NCBI GenBank assembly: GCA_905221605.1
Contig: CAJNDS010002390.1
Span: 225,239 to 289,238, forward strand
From: Symbiodinium natans
Lineage: Eukaryota; Sar; Dinophyceae; Suessiales; Symbiodiniaceae
Direction of reading: 5' to 3'
Length of the DNA: 64,000 bases
Shown here: one piece after another, positions 32,391 to 43,417 of the stretch
How the letters are laid out: each line of letters begins with the position of its first letter
How positions within the stretch are numbered: position 1 is the stretch's first letter
The notes under the pieces: generated by a model
What the model was told of the DNA's origin: nothing
What the model saw: only the letters and a program-made list of their open reading frames with translations
Database searches by the model: none
Made by a program: the position numbers and the translations under genes

Positions 32391-32455
32391 CTTAAGAAAC
32401 CCACCGAAAAAATGCAAGCAGCAGGCAGGAGGCTTGGCCGCCCCGGGGCTAGTTG

Positions 32456-32959
32456 CTTGGAGGTTCATGGGTAGCTATAACTGGGGGTTAGGGCTTAGGG
32501 TTTAGGGTTTGTAGAACTTGTATAGGGTTTGGGTCCCAATAACGTCTTGAACGAAAGTTTTGAACGAAACGTTTTGAACGAAACGTTTTGAACGAAACGT
32601 TTTGAACGAAACGGTTTAAACGAAAGTTTTGTTTTTTTGCCCCTGCACCAGGAGAGGGAGGGACGAGGGGGGGGGGAGGGGGGGAGGGGAGGGGAGAGGG
32701 GAGGGGGCACGGCCAGAAGTTTTAAGTAAATTGAGTATTTGGCAACTCGGCCTGTCAGCTGTTTAGACATGCAATTTCTATTGATTTTGTCTTGAGGCTT
32801 AGGGTTTAGGGTTTTGGGTTTTGGGTTTGGGGTTTCGGGTTTCGGGTTTGAGGTTTAGGGTTAGGGCTTCAAGTAAGACAAGTATACTACTACAATCTGG
32901 CTATAGCCTTCTTTAGCGTACTTAAAGCCCTGCTTATAACTACCCCATGAACCTCCAAG
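32456..32959. mobile_element. TIR element copy E, split by a telomere-flanked insertion
   Basis: The left end (CTTGGAGGTTCATGGGTAGC, 32456-32475) and right half (ending with the complement at 32959) match the TIR family. They are separated by about 390 bp. This insert begins and ends with TTTAGGG-like repeats and contains a 14-bp minisatellite (TTTTGAACGAAACG, about 32551-32620) and a G-rich tract. Confidence 0.6.
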
Positions 32960-34690
32960 TGCGTAGTGTCCAGGCTTCCGAGGTCAGCGGGTTCTGACTT
33001 CGGGGCACCCGCAATATCGGCTCAATGTGGCTGATGCTTTAGGTCTTAGGGTCTTGACGGTTTAGGTTCTTTAGGGTTTAGAACTCACATCATTCATACA
33101 CCCTGCCTGCGCGTCACGCAGGATGGGCAGGATACTCTCCTGCCACTCGGGATATGTCATGAACTAGAAGTTTGGGATTGAGGGTTTAAGACATCCTGGC
33201 CTTCAACCCTCAACCCTAAACCCCACAAAATAGATCCTAAACCCTTCTTCTGCTGGCATTCCTTTGGAGCCTTTGGAGGTGACTGCTCCGAGAATGGCCT
33301 TGGATTCAGGGAGGGGTGGACGGATCTGCATGATCCTTCGAGCCTGTGGCCGAAGCAGAGTAGAGCGCCGTCATCTCATAGTGGTTGGGAAAGCTTTCTT
33401 AGGCCCCTAGAAACCCGAAACCCCCCAAACTCCAGCGAAATCTGACAAAACCCCTCCGACGCTTCGAACTGTCGAACACAGGAAGGCCTGTCCTGGGACT
33501 ACAAAGCTTGGAATGCGACACGAACTTGGGGCTTGGGGTGAAGGGTTTGGGCTCCCCCTAAACCCTCAACCCCCGAATCCCGAAACCAACCCCCCCCCCC
33601 CCCCCTGGCCCCGCCCCAAGGAGCTGCGAGTCAAAGAGCTCGAAGACGCAGACATCCGCGGGCTGGGGAAGGTCAACGCCGACCTGATGATCAGGGTTTC
33701 GGGTTCCCAGAGACTCCGAGACCTCCGAATTCGTGAAGGAATACCCCTTAAGTTAGAATAGGAGCCCCAATATGGTTTACGGGTCTAGTCCTTGAACTGA
33801 GGGGTGTTGGAGTCGCTGGGTTTAGGTCGCAAACTTGCGCCTGCCGCCCAAAACAAACAATTCGCGGCTTAGAGAAACTCACATGCTTCCTCCCTAAACT
33901 TGTGAGAAGAGTGCCGGAGCAACGGGGAGGACACCCATGCCAGAAGACACAAAAGGGCTCTATGCTGCAAATGCGACGTGCTCAAGCAGGTTCGATTTCG
34001 GTAAGGTCGTTGCCCTTAGCGGGTGCACGATCAATACCCTGCACGCGTATGCCCAGTGACTGTCGTAATAGAACGCATCTGGCGTTGTGCACAGTCTGAC
34101 TAACAGGTCTGTGAGCCCACGCATGTTGTTGCCATGACTCTACACGTACCTACATCTGCAGGATGTGCCAGGCATGCACGCGGTGAACGTGTTCTTTGTC
34201 ACAACAGGTTTGTCGTCACCTGTGCGATTTCGGTGTCCTGCTCCAGGCACCTTGGGTTCGTAAGATTTAGCGCGGCAAACGCACCCGAGCACCCAATGAA
34301 GCAGCAGACGCAGACTGTACTACTCTTAGTAATTATTCCGACCCCCTACACTTACACAACATGGGCCTCTCCGCATTGCCTAAACTTGGGAGCTGGGACA
34401 AGGTATAGTGCTTCTATGGGGGGGCTGCTTGGTCACAAAGCACACCACAAAATCTTGGCACGTTGGACTTGCGTGCACAGGCACCACAGCTTGTCCTTCG
34501 CAACCCTAAGACCTAAGCCCTCAGCCCTTAACCCTAAGCCCTAAACCCTAGGCCCTAAGCCCTACGCACTATATAAACCCAAACCCTAAAACCCCAAACC
34601 CTATGCGACCTCCAACCCCCCTCAGCGTGCAGCCTCCAGGTCACTCGCCACCTTGTTTACCACCTGCAGGCCCGCAAAAATAGTGGGGGT
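32960..34690. other. Array-poor spacer; unassigned ORFs
   Basis: Only short telomere-like words. A relative of the 10973-11071 hairpin lies at about 33707-33822 (ends CCCAGAGACTCC and GGAGTCGCTGGG). The plus-strand frame at 34134-34544 is 136 codons without a recognisable domain and ends in repeat. No gene is supported. Confidence 0.4.
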
Positions 34691-35930
34691 TTAGGGTCTA
34701 GGGTTAATGGTGAAACCTGGCACCCCCCCCCCTTGGGCACCCTTTCCTGCCTGACCGACCCCGCATCCTGTCAACCCGAAACCCTAAAATCTGAACCCGA
34801 AACCCTAAACCCTTCCTGAATTCAGGATGCAGATTGTGCCCCCTCGCCACGCGCCTGAACCCTTTCGTGCAGGCCGTTCTCTTGCAGGACCTGCGTGGCC
34901 ACCTCCGCGCATGCGCTGTACACCTGCGCCGGTCTGGCACTGGTGTGTTTGGGTTGAGGGTTGACAATTGAGGGTTGAGGGCTTAGGGCTTAAGGCTTGG
35001 GGCTTAGGGTAGAGGGCTCAAGGGTTTGAAGGTTTAGGGTTTTGGACTTGAGGTTTAGGCTTGGGTTCTGGGTTTAGGTTGGGGATTCAGGGATATCAGC
35101 TCCTCAATGATTGAGTCCGACATTCTTGCAACAGATGGTCCAACGCCGGAAGCACACCGATATCTTCTAGTTCTTTGTCGTGAGGGTCTCGGATCCCTAA
35201 ACCCTGAGCCCTGAGCCCTGAGCCCTAAGCCCTAAGCCCTAAGCCCTAAACCCTAACCCTCCACATTGCAAAGCCAAGTCAGAAAAGCGAAGCCCTTCCT
35301 AGCGCAGCGGCTTCAGGATATAGGGGTTGAGAGACTTTTCGGCTTCCGGGTCAGCGTTACTCCCTACACCCCTAAACCCGAACCCTAAACCCTGAACTCT
35401 GAACCCTAAACCCTAAACCTAACATTCTCTTAACCCTTAACCCCTAAACGGCCCTAGACTCCGCAAGGACCTCGCAAGCCACAGCACGGGCAGAGGGAAA
35501 TGCCTGGCAGGTGAAACCCCTTTAGGGTTTAGGGTTTAGGCTTTAGGGTTTAGGGTTTAGCGTTTAGGGTTTTAAGGAAGTTCTTCCTAGTTGGGGAGCA
35601 AGGACGCCCCATATAATCCCTCATAAGGTTGGGCGTGTTTCGTGTGCTTAAGCTGTAGGGTTTGGCGTTTCGGGCCGGAGGCGGAGTTCTGGGCTAGGCA
35701 TGTGTGGTAAGATTCCTTGTGCTCCCAACCGCCGAAGCCTAAACCTCCCAAAGCCTCCACTCCGTACCCAGCCGAACCAACCCGAAACCCTAAACCCTGA
35801 ACCCTAAACCCTAAGCCCTAAACCCTACAGCTTTCAAGGCCTGGCAGGCCAGGCCAGCAAGAAGACCAGTGCCAGCCCCGAGGTCAAGACTGGCAGAAGA
35901 CAAGGTCTGGCCACACTTCGGGAGCGCTAG
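34500..35930. repeat. Scattered degenerate telomere-type blocks in both orientations
   Basis: CCCTAAA-type words at 34505-34615, 34780-34815, 35190-35265, 35370-35460 and 35770-35828. TTTAGGG-type words at 34940-35090 and 35520-35570. The island 35829-35934 reads on the plus strand as FQGLAGQASKKTSASPEVKT between TACAG and CAAG/GT, a candidate exon. Confidence 0.7.
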
Positions 35931-35934
35931 AGGG

Positions 35935-37018
35935 GTTTTAGGGTTTAGGGTTTAGGGTTTAGGGTTTTAGGGTTTTGGGGTTTTGGGGTTTTGGGGTTTT
36001 GGGGTTTTGGGGGTTTGGGGTTTTGGGGTTTGGGGGGTTTTGGGGTTTTGGGGGTTTCGGGGTTTTGGGGTTTTGGGGTTTTGGGGTTTTGGGGGGTTTT
36101 TGGGGGGGTTTTGGGGTTTGTGGGTTTTAGGGGGTTTTGGGGTTTTGGGGTTTTGGGGTTGTGGGTTTTGGGGTTTTGGGGTTTTGGGGGTTTTGGGGTG
36201 GGGTTTGGGGTTTTGGGGTTTTGGGGGTTTTGGGGTTTTGGGGTTTTGGGGGGTTGGGGGGTTTTGGGGGGTTTTGGGGGTTTTGGGGTTTTGTGGTTTT
36301 GGGGGTTTTGGGGGCTTCTGAGTTGGGGTTTTTGGGGTTTTGGGGTTTTGGGGTTTTGGGGTTTTGGGGTTTTGGGGGTTTTGGGGGTTTTGGGGGTTTT
36401 GGGGGTTTTGGGGGTTTTGGGGGTTTTCGGGGTTTTCGGGGTTTTGGGGGTTTTCGGGGTTTTCGGGGTTTTCGGGGTTTTCGGGGTTTTCGGGGTTTTC
36501 GGGGTTTTCGGGGTTTTCGGGGTTTTGGGTTCGGGGTTTTGGGGTTTTGGGGTTTTGGGCGGTTTTGGGAGTTTTGTGGGGTTTTGGGGTTTAGGGGGTT
36601 TGGGGGTTTTGGGGGTTTGGCGGGTTTGGTGGTTTTGGGGTTTGGGTTTTGGGGGTTTGGGGTTTTGGGGGGGTTTTGGGGTTTTGGGTGTTTTGGGGTT
36701 TTGGGGGGTTTTGGGGTTTGGGGGGTTTTTTGGGGTTTTGGGGTTTTGGGGTTTGGGGTTTTGGTGGTTCGTTTGGGGGGTTTTGGGGGTTGGTTTTTGG
36801 GGGGTTTTGGGGGGTTTTGGGGGGTTTTGGGGGGTTTTGGGGGGTTTTGGGGGGTTTTGGGGGGTTTTGGGGGGTTTTGGGGGGTTTTGGGGGGTTTTGG
36901 GGGGTTTTGGGGGGTTTTGGGGGGTTTTGGGGGGTTTTGGGGGGGTTTTGGGGGGTTTTGGGGGGTTTTGGGGGGTTTTGGGGGGTTTTGGGGGGTTTTG
37001 GGGTTTAGGGTTTAGGAT
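35935..37018. repeat. TTTTGGGG-like array of about 1 kb
   Basis: After four or five TTTAGGG copies the unit changes to TTTTGGGG (about 35980-36370), then TTTTGGGGG and TTTTCGGGG blocks (36370-36530), then a uniform TTTTGGGGGG block (36800-36995). It returns to TTTAGGG at the end. Frames through it translate as GFWGFGGF repeats and are not genes. The G runs could form quadruplexes. Confidence 0.95.
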
Positions 37019-37144
37019 TTAGAGTTTGGGGCTTCAAGGCCAACTCATGGGCCCCCAAGTTCAGGGTTGGGGCTTTGGGCGTGTGCGTGTAGTACTGAGT
37101 GAGCCCAATACTCCTCAAGTCAGAAATAAAGTCTGGAGTTGTCA

Positions 37145-37278
37145 GGGTTTAGGGTTTAGGGTTTAGGGTTTAGGGTTTAGGGTTTAGGGTTTAGGGTTTA
37201 GGGTTTAGGGTTTAGGGTTTAGGGTTTAGGGTTTAGGGTTTAGGGTTTAGGGTTTGGGGTTTGGGGTTTGGGGTTTAG
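37145..37278. repeat. TTTAGGG array
   Basis: About 16 perfect copies followed by TTTGGGG copies. Confidence 0.95.
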
Positions 37279-37796
37279 GGTGGTTGTCGGAATGATGGCC
37301 CGTTCTTGGATCCCTTTTACAATACGGCACCTAATATTTAGGGTACCCCCCCCCGCAAAGGGATCATAATTGTGGATCCAACCCTTAACCCTAATTATGG
37401 AGTAAGGGCTGCCACGCACGCTAAGGGTCTGCAGGGGCAAGGGCATGACAACCACCCAAACACTGCAATCAGCCAAAGCACTCTGAATCAGGCTTGCTGT
37501 TCGGGTCACTTTAGGCTAACATAAGTTGCAGTTGTTAAGGCAACCAGGGTTGCACAGTAGCTACTCAGATCTTAGGGCAAGTGGAACAAGTGAAACTTGA
37601 CCGCAAGCCAGGCCGGTAAACCTGAAACTTGGCGATGGTTGGCAACCCTAAACCCTAAACCCTAAACCCTACACCCTAAACCCCCTTCAAGCAAATGTGT
37701 GCGGAGGAACAGGAGCTGGGGCGCCGCTGGCAGGGCACGCAGGGCGGCCGCGTAGGCCTCATTCCTCCAAGGCATTCGGGTGCACGCATGTGGCGG
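37279..37796. other. Spacer, short CCCTAAA array and exon-like island
   Basis: 37279-37640 is unique, with no assigned gene. CCCTAAA copies lie at 37640-37682. The island 37684-37796 reads MCAEEQELGRRWQGTQGGRV on the plus strand before GTAGGC, coding-like but unproven. Confidence 0.45.
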
Positions 37797-38037
37797 TTTA
37801 GGGTTTAGGGTTGAGGGTTGAGGGTTGAGGGTTGAGGGTTGTTGAGGGTTTAGGGTTTAGGGTTGAGGGTTCAGGGTTTAGGGTTTAGGGTTTAGGGTTT
37901 AGGGTCTAGGGTCTAGGGTTTAGGGTTTAGGGTTCAGGGTTCAGGGTTCAGGGTTCAGGGTTCAGGGTTCAGGGTTCAGGGTTCAGGGTTCAGGGTTCAG
38001 GGTTTAGGGTTTAGGGTTTAGGGTTTACGGTTTAGGG
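37797..38037. repeat. TTGAGGG, TTTAGGG and TTCAGGG blocks
   Basis: Three variant heptamers occur in separate uniform runs. About ten consecutive TTCAGGG copies lie at 37930-38001. Confidence 0.95.
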
Positions 38038-39267
38038 TGGAGCCCTACTCAGAATTGGGCTGCTCTGAATTGGAGCTCCTTGTGTTTGCTTCTTCGTTGT
38101 TGTTGGGACTGTGGTTCTCGATGGCCAGAAGGCGCTGGTCCAAGATCTAGGGTAGAAGCTTCGTCTTCTTGAGCTTCCTGCCAGGAGCTGGCCACAGCAC
38201 CAAAGCCCTGAACCCGAAACCCTCAAAATTCAGCCCGAGGCTCCTGGCTTGTAACCCTGCAACCGAAGTCCCGGCCTCTCCCAGTGACCCCCCACCCCCG
38301 CAAGAACAACAAAAGTGCAGTGGAGGGCGTGGCCTGTCGCTGTCATGAAGCATGCTCAAGTAGGACCTGTGAGCTTTCCCTCCCCCACCCTCGCAACGGC
38401 AAGGGTTTAGGGTTTGGGGTTTTTTGGGCTCTTTGCCCCATGACTACAACTTCTGCAACCGCTTGGAGATCGTTGTCCGATTCGGAGTTAAGCGCTCAGG
38501 GCTTCAGCTTTTGTATGCTGATGGTTTCGGGTTTGGGGTGTAGGGTTAGGGTTTAGGGTTTAGGGTTTAGGGTTTAGGGTTTAGGCTTTAGGGTTTAGGG
38601 TTTAGGGCCCTTCATTGAAGCCTTGCTTGTGAGGTCAGTGATGGCTCATCCCATGCTTTGATGCTGGCCACGGTATTTCGGGTGTAGGAAGTAAGGTTCA
38701 CCCCAAACCCCAAACCCCAAACCCCAAACCCCAGACCCCAGACCCCAAACCCCTAACCCCAAACCCCCAACCCCAAACCCCAAACCCCAGACCCCAAACC
38801 CCAGACCCCGGAAATGCAGAGGTCCGCGCGTTGATCCGTGCAAAAGCTTGGCATCGGGGTCCTCGCCTCTCAGACTTAAGCTTTACAAGGTTGGGGGTTT
38901 GGGGGGTTTTGGGTTCTAGGGTCTTAGGGTTCAGGGTTTAGGGTTCAGGGCTTGCAAGGTGCTGGGTTTTAGGGTTTAGGGTCTTGGGTTTTAGGGTCTA
39001 GGAGTCTAGGGTTTACAAGCAAGGCTGGGCTTAGGGAATTCGAGCGCTGCGAGCCCGCTTAGGGTTTAGGGTTCAGAGGTTTAGGGTTTCGGGCTGAGGG
39101 TTGAGGACTTAGGGCTGAGGGTTTTGGGTGTAGGGCCTAGGGGCACCCCGTAAAACCTCATGCTACCGAATGTTTCTGGAACGCTGTTCAGGAGCCTGGA
39201 TGAGATTGGGGCCTGCTCAAGGGTTGCGGCCATGGTAGCCTTGACAAGGTAGATCCTGTAACGTTTA
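38038..39267. other. Spacer with short arrays
   Basis: TTTAGGG copies at 38535-38608, CAAACCC/CCCCAAA variants at 38700-38812, and loose TTTAGGG words at 38880-39130. No gene is supported between them. Confidence 0.5.
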
Positions 39268-40450
39268 CGGCTTAGGGTTTAGGGTTTAGGGTTTAGGGTT
39301 TAAGGTTTAGGGTTTAGGGTTTGGGGTTTAGGGTTTGGGGTTTGGGGTTTGGGGTTTGGGGTTGAGATCAAAGCATCATACAAGAGAGCATGCTAGACGC
39401 AATGGCACGCTGAGGGACCCACACGACGAAGAGTCATCTGCCCTGACCGCTTCACATGGTCCATTCTCTCAGTGATGGTTCCTTTTTCGTTTGGGATCAG
39501 GGTTTAGAGTGTTGGGTTTGGGGGCACCCTCAATGTCACCAGCCGTGCTGTAGCAGGGACCCTTAACAACATCGACGGACTGAAGTGCTTGTGCGCCGTT
39601 CACACCAAAATTCCATCTTGGGGGGGCCTCTTTTCCAAGGGTTCCATGAAAGTGAGGGTTGAGGGTTTGAAACCCCCCTAAACCCCAAACTTCTCCCCCT
39701 CAGACCCCCCCCCCCCTGAGACCCAGAACCCCAACCCCTAAATCCTACACTAAACGTAAACCCTTCAGACCCTAAACCCTAGACCCTAAAGACTTAACCT
39801 CAAGCCCCGCACCCCCTAAACCCTAAACAACCCCCCTAAACCCTAAACCCTAAACCCTAAACCTAAACAACCCTACCCGAAACCCGAAACCCGAAAGCTC
39901 AAAGGCCCGCACCCTGCACCCTAAAACCTCAAAACTCTCCCAAAAGATGGGCCCTAAACCCTGCACCCAAAGCCCTAAAACCCAAAACCCTAAACCCTAA
40001 ACCCTAGACCCTCAGCTGGGCCTCACAGCATCAGCGGGACAGTAGCAAGCCATCGAAGTGGAGTTTGGAGGATGACTTATCGAGCAGGGGGGGTGTAGGG
40101 TCGGTTTAAGGGTTTGCGCCTTCGGGTTTAGGGTTGAGGGTTGAGGGTTGGTTTAGGAGTTTGGGGCTTCGGGTTTAGGGTTGAGGGTTGAGGGTTGGTT
40201 TAGGGTTCAGGGGCTTAGGGGCTTAGGGCTCAGGGGGTTGGGCTCTAGGGCTTTCGACTTTACCTCAGAGTTTCGTGCGGGTCTAGGGTGTCAAGGGCCC
40301 AAGGGTCGCAGAGCTTCGGGAAGAGTTTTGGAGCTTACAGGCAGGTGTTCTGGGCTGCTAGCAGCATGGTTCGGGGTTTAGGCTTAGGGTTTAGGGTTTA
40401 GAGTTTAGGGTTTAGGGTTTAGGGTTTAAGGTTTAGGGTGTAGGGTTTAA
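39268..40450. repeat. TTTAGGG/TTTGGGG, CCCTAAA, then TTTAGGG blocks
   Basis: TTTAGGG to TTTGGGG at 39268-39362, degenerate CCCTAAA at 39660-40015, and degenerate TTTAGGG/TTGAGGG at 40090-40450. 39363-39655 is unique, with no gene assigned. Confidence 0.75.
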
Positions 40451-40710
40451 CCCCATACTTTCCGTGTCCTTGTAGCATCGCGTTGCAAAGGAAGCGAGCG
40501 CAGAGCAGAGTCGACGGTGCCATCTACGAAGTCGACCTTTGCTTGCTGCCCTTGCGTGTGGTAGATGCACTGGCCGAAAAAAATGCCTGAGCAGTTGCCG
40601 CAACAATTTCTGCTGGGGCGCCTCCAAGCCGACCCTCCCAGAAAACGATTGAATCTTCGAGCACAGCAGCGGTCGAGTGTGAAACCATCTCGGCATCCCA
40701 AAACCATGGA

Positions 40711-41220
40711 GTCCCTAAACCCTAAACCCTAAACCCTAAACCCTAAACCCTAAACCCTAAACCCCTTCGACCCGAAAGGGTCTTCAGAGCACCGTCTGCT
40801 GGGACTTCGATCATCCTTAGGCCTCAACAAACTTCTTCTGAGCCTCTGGCCATACCCTTCGGATAAAAAAAGTAGCTCACCGTTACGTGCTCCAGGTACC
40901 CTAAACCCTAAACCCTAAACCCTAAACCCTAAACCCTGAACCCTGAACCCTCAACCCTAAACCCTAAACCCTAAACCCTAAACCCTAAACCCCCGTTTAC
41001 GATACCGAGGTGCTTCGGGGCTGAGGGCTTCGGAAACGTGGAGCCCCCCCTACGCATCGCGGTCACACTGCGGGTTGGGATCATCCTTGAGAACAGAAGT
41101 CGAAACGGGGTTGGGGGTTTAGGGTTTAGGGTTCAGGGTTTAGGGTTTTAGGGTTTAGGGTCTAGGGTTTAGGGTTTAAGGTTTAAGTTTAGGGTTTAGG
41201 GTTTAGGGTTTAGGGTTTTA
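40711..41220. repeat. CCCTAAA arrays, 118-bp island, TTTAGGG array
   Basis: CCCTAAA at 40711-40766 and 40899-40993, then a GC-rich island, then TTTAGGG at 41112-41220. Confidence 0.85.
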
Positions 41221-41227
41221 CACTAGT

Positions 41228-41349
41228 CTGAAGGGTCATGGGTAGTTTTGAAGCGGAGATGCAAGAACCTCCAACAGGGTTCTAACCACTTAAACCAAGT
41301 ATGGTTACCCCACCTGTAGCCCGAGCTCCAGCTACCCATGAAGCTCCGG
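41228..41349. mobile_element. TIR element copy F
   Basis: Left TGAAGGGTCATGGGTAG; the right end is the complement of CCGGAGCTTCATGGGTAGCT. About 120 bp, no ORF. It directly follows a TTTAGGG array. Confidence 0.55.
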
Positions 41350-42663
41350 GTAGTGTTTAAGGATTCTCCTGCCCAGCACCCCAGAACTGCTGCTCCCCCT
41401 CCCCAAACCCTGATACCGAATTCGAGGTCTTCGAGCTTGGGGGGGGGGGGGGGGGAAACCCATGAGCTGCACACTCCTAACCCCTGCAACCATGAAAGTT
41501 TCGGATTGAGGGCCCTAAACCCCGGAGTTTCGGGCTGAGGGCTTAGGGAGAGGCTTGGGGTGTAGGAATTTCAAAAGGCAGGCGGCTGTCCTGGAATTGG
41601 CGCAGCAGCGGGTGCTCATTCTCCGAGCGCTGCGAGATTCGGGTGTAGAGCCTGAGTCTTGCCATCCCCCCTAAAACCCGAAACCCTTAACCCTGAAACC
41701 TGCTAGGGCTTCGGATTCTTGGGCATCTGCAAACGCAATGGGCCTGGGATTGAACAATGGGAAGCACGGGGGCCCCAAGCCCCAAACGCCCGTCGGGGTG
41801 AAGGTTCAGGTCCTGGTTCGGGGTTCGGGAATGCTCCCAAGATAGGGGATCCGAGGTATGGGCCCTTACTTTGGGCCCCCTGCTATATCGCCCTTTTCTA
41901 CACTATACACAGTAAGGGCCCATGCTTCGGATCAATTTGAAATCCCTTTGACGAGGGTAAGGGACCATACTAAGGGCCCATGGTTCCAGCCTTAGACAAG
42001 AAGCTGGTACGTCTGGAAGCCAAGCCAACAGAGGAGGAGGAGGTTGAAGCCACTGAGGCCTGAGCAACTCTGTGGAGGTGGGGGCTTCCGTTTCGGATCC
42101 GAGGCTTTGGGGCGTTTGGGCCTTTAGGGCTTAGGGGTGTTTAGGGTTTAGGGGTGTTTTCAGGGGTGTTCAGGGGTTTCGGGTATCTAGGGCACCATGG
42201 CATGTTGCACACAAGGCCAGCTGCGACCGTCGGTCCTCATGCTGTTTGTGGTGACGCTGCTGCCCTGGCGCTTCTACAGGGATCCAGTAGGGTTTAGGGC
42301 TTAGGGTTTAGGGTTCAGGGATCAGGGTTCAGGGTTCAGGGTTTAGGGGTTTGGGGGTTGAGGGGTTTAGGGCTTTAGGGGCTAGGGTGTAGGACTGGTT
42401 TAGAGGGGCTTAGTGGAAAGAAACACCGGCGTGAGGATCAAAGCTCAGCGTCCAACCCATGGAGAGAACGGGCAGATGCAGCGCCCCCAGCATGGACGAT
42501 AAGAGGACCGCCTTCGGTGGCATCGTGGGATAAGGGATTTGGATTGTGAGGGTCTCTAACACCCTAAACTCCCCCTAAACCCAAACCCCCCCAAAACCCC
42601 CTAAAGCCCCCTAAACCCCCCAAACCCTAAAACTCTGGGTTTGGGAGTTAAGGCTTATTACCG
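41350..42663. other. Spacer with unassigned exon-like islands
   Basis: Apart from the hairpin at 41848-41933, no feature is firm. Island 42200-42290 (plus-strand PSVLMLFVVTLLPWRFY) and island 42540-42430 (minus-strand SSMLGALHLPVLSMGW) read as hydrophobic peptides but have open frames on the opposite strand as well. Confidence 0.35.
41848..41933. mobile_element. 23-bp TIR hairpin with GGGCCCTTACT arms
   Basis: The arms 41848-41870 and 41911-41933 both read GATCCGA followed by TATGGGCCCTTACT-like sequence, with three mismatches. A second inverted copy of the GGGCCCTTA motif lies at 41960-41983 and another at 25258. Confidence 0.6.
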
Positions 42664-42786
42664 TAGCTTAGTAGCCCAGTAACCATAGGAAAATAAGGGC
42701 ACCCTTTTTTGGGTTGGTTACTTGAGAAGGAACCTAACCTTCAACCAAAAAAAGGGTGAAGGGGTACCATTGGGCTACCAAGTATC
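42664..42786. mobile_element. Imperfect hairpin element
   Basis: Outer arms include GTAGCCCAGTAACC and its partner GGTACCATTGGGCTAC. Inner arms pair CACCCTTTTTTGGGTTGG with CAACCAAAAAAAGGGTG across about 30 bases. Confidence 0.5.
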
Positions 42787-42934
42787 TGCTGCTGTAGCCC
42801 TTCCTGCGCCAGAAGGGAGGGCTTGTGTTGCTTGAGGGAGCCTAAGGGGCACTTCAGGCATTAGGGTTTAGGGTTTAGGGTTTAGGGTATAGGGTTTAGG
42901 GTTTAGGGATTAGGGCCCCCCGACTCTGCTCAGC

Positions 42935-43385
42935 TGCGGGCGATGCAGAGCAGGGACAGCACCACCATGAAGTAGGCCGCGCTCCGCGACGAGGCACCGC
43001 AGAGCCGGCACAGCGAGATGATGACCTGTGCACGGCAGAGCTCCTAGGGAGCCCCAATACAGGGTTTAGGGTTTAGGGTTTAGGGTTTAGGGGTTTAGGG
43101 TTTAGGGTTTAGGGTTTAGGGTTTAGGGTTTAGGGTTTAGGGTTTAGGGTTTAGGGTTTAGGGTTTAGGGTTTAGGGTTTGGGGTTTCGAGTTTAGGGCT
43201 TAGGGTATGATGAGTATGATGACCTGCACACGGCAGGGTTTAAGGCTCAGGGAGCCCAAATACCTGGGTTTTCTGGTCTCGGGTTTAGGGTTTATAGGGT
43301 TTTAGGGTTTAGGGTTTAGGGTTGAGTGGGCTCCCTGGGTTCAACTGCAGATGCCACTGAGACAGGAAGACCTCTTAGGCTGACT
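42935..43385 (-). CDS. Hypothetical exons, possible membrane protein (partial)
   Basis: Candidate exon 43385-43346 (VSLRGLPVSVASA, after CCCCAG, before GTTGAA) joins in phase to 43025-42935 (VIISLCRLCG, then SAAYFMVVLSLLCIAR). The second exon follows TGCACAG and ends before GCTGAG. It would give a hydrophobic, probably membrane-spanning segment. The 320-nt intron holds the TTTAGGG array at 43062-43212 and a duplicated 3' splice-site region. An alternative chain in another frame, using the TIR-element end at 43418 as acceptor and an upstream exon reading MKTDSCSPQNYLESTGLL, is equally open. No family recognised. Confidence 0.3.
43017..43268. repeat. TTTAGGG array flanked by imperfect direct repeats
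   Basis: GATGACCTG(TG/CA)CACGGCAG occurs at about 43018-43037 and 43219-43236. It is followed on both sides by a related GGGAGCCC(C)AA(A)TAC segment. The array between (43062-43212) is about 150 bp. Confidence 0.75.
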
Positions 43386-43417
43386 CTGGGGAGGCCGGGA
43401 TGCATACTTGGAATATA

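Noticed and set aside
35983-37022. 343-codon and 292-codon Gly/Phe/Trp-rich ORFs (GFWGFGGF)
   Set aside because: They are translations of the TTTTGGGG array in several frames; period and composition follow the repeat.
42202-42290. Plus-strand membrane exon (PSVLMLFVVTLLPWRFY)
   Set aside because: The minus strand of the same island is also open with a CTGTAG acceptor, so strand and existence cannot be decided.
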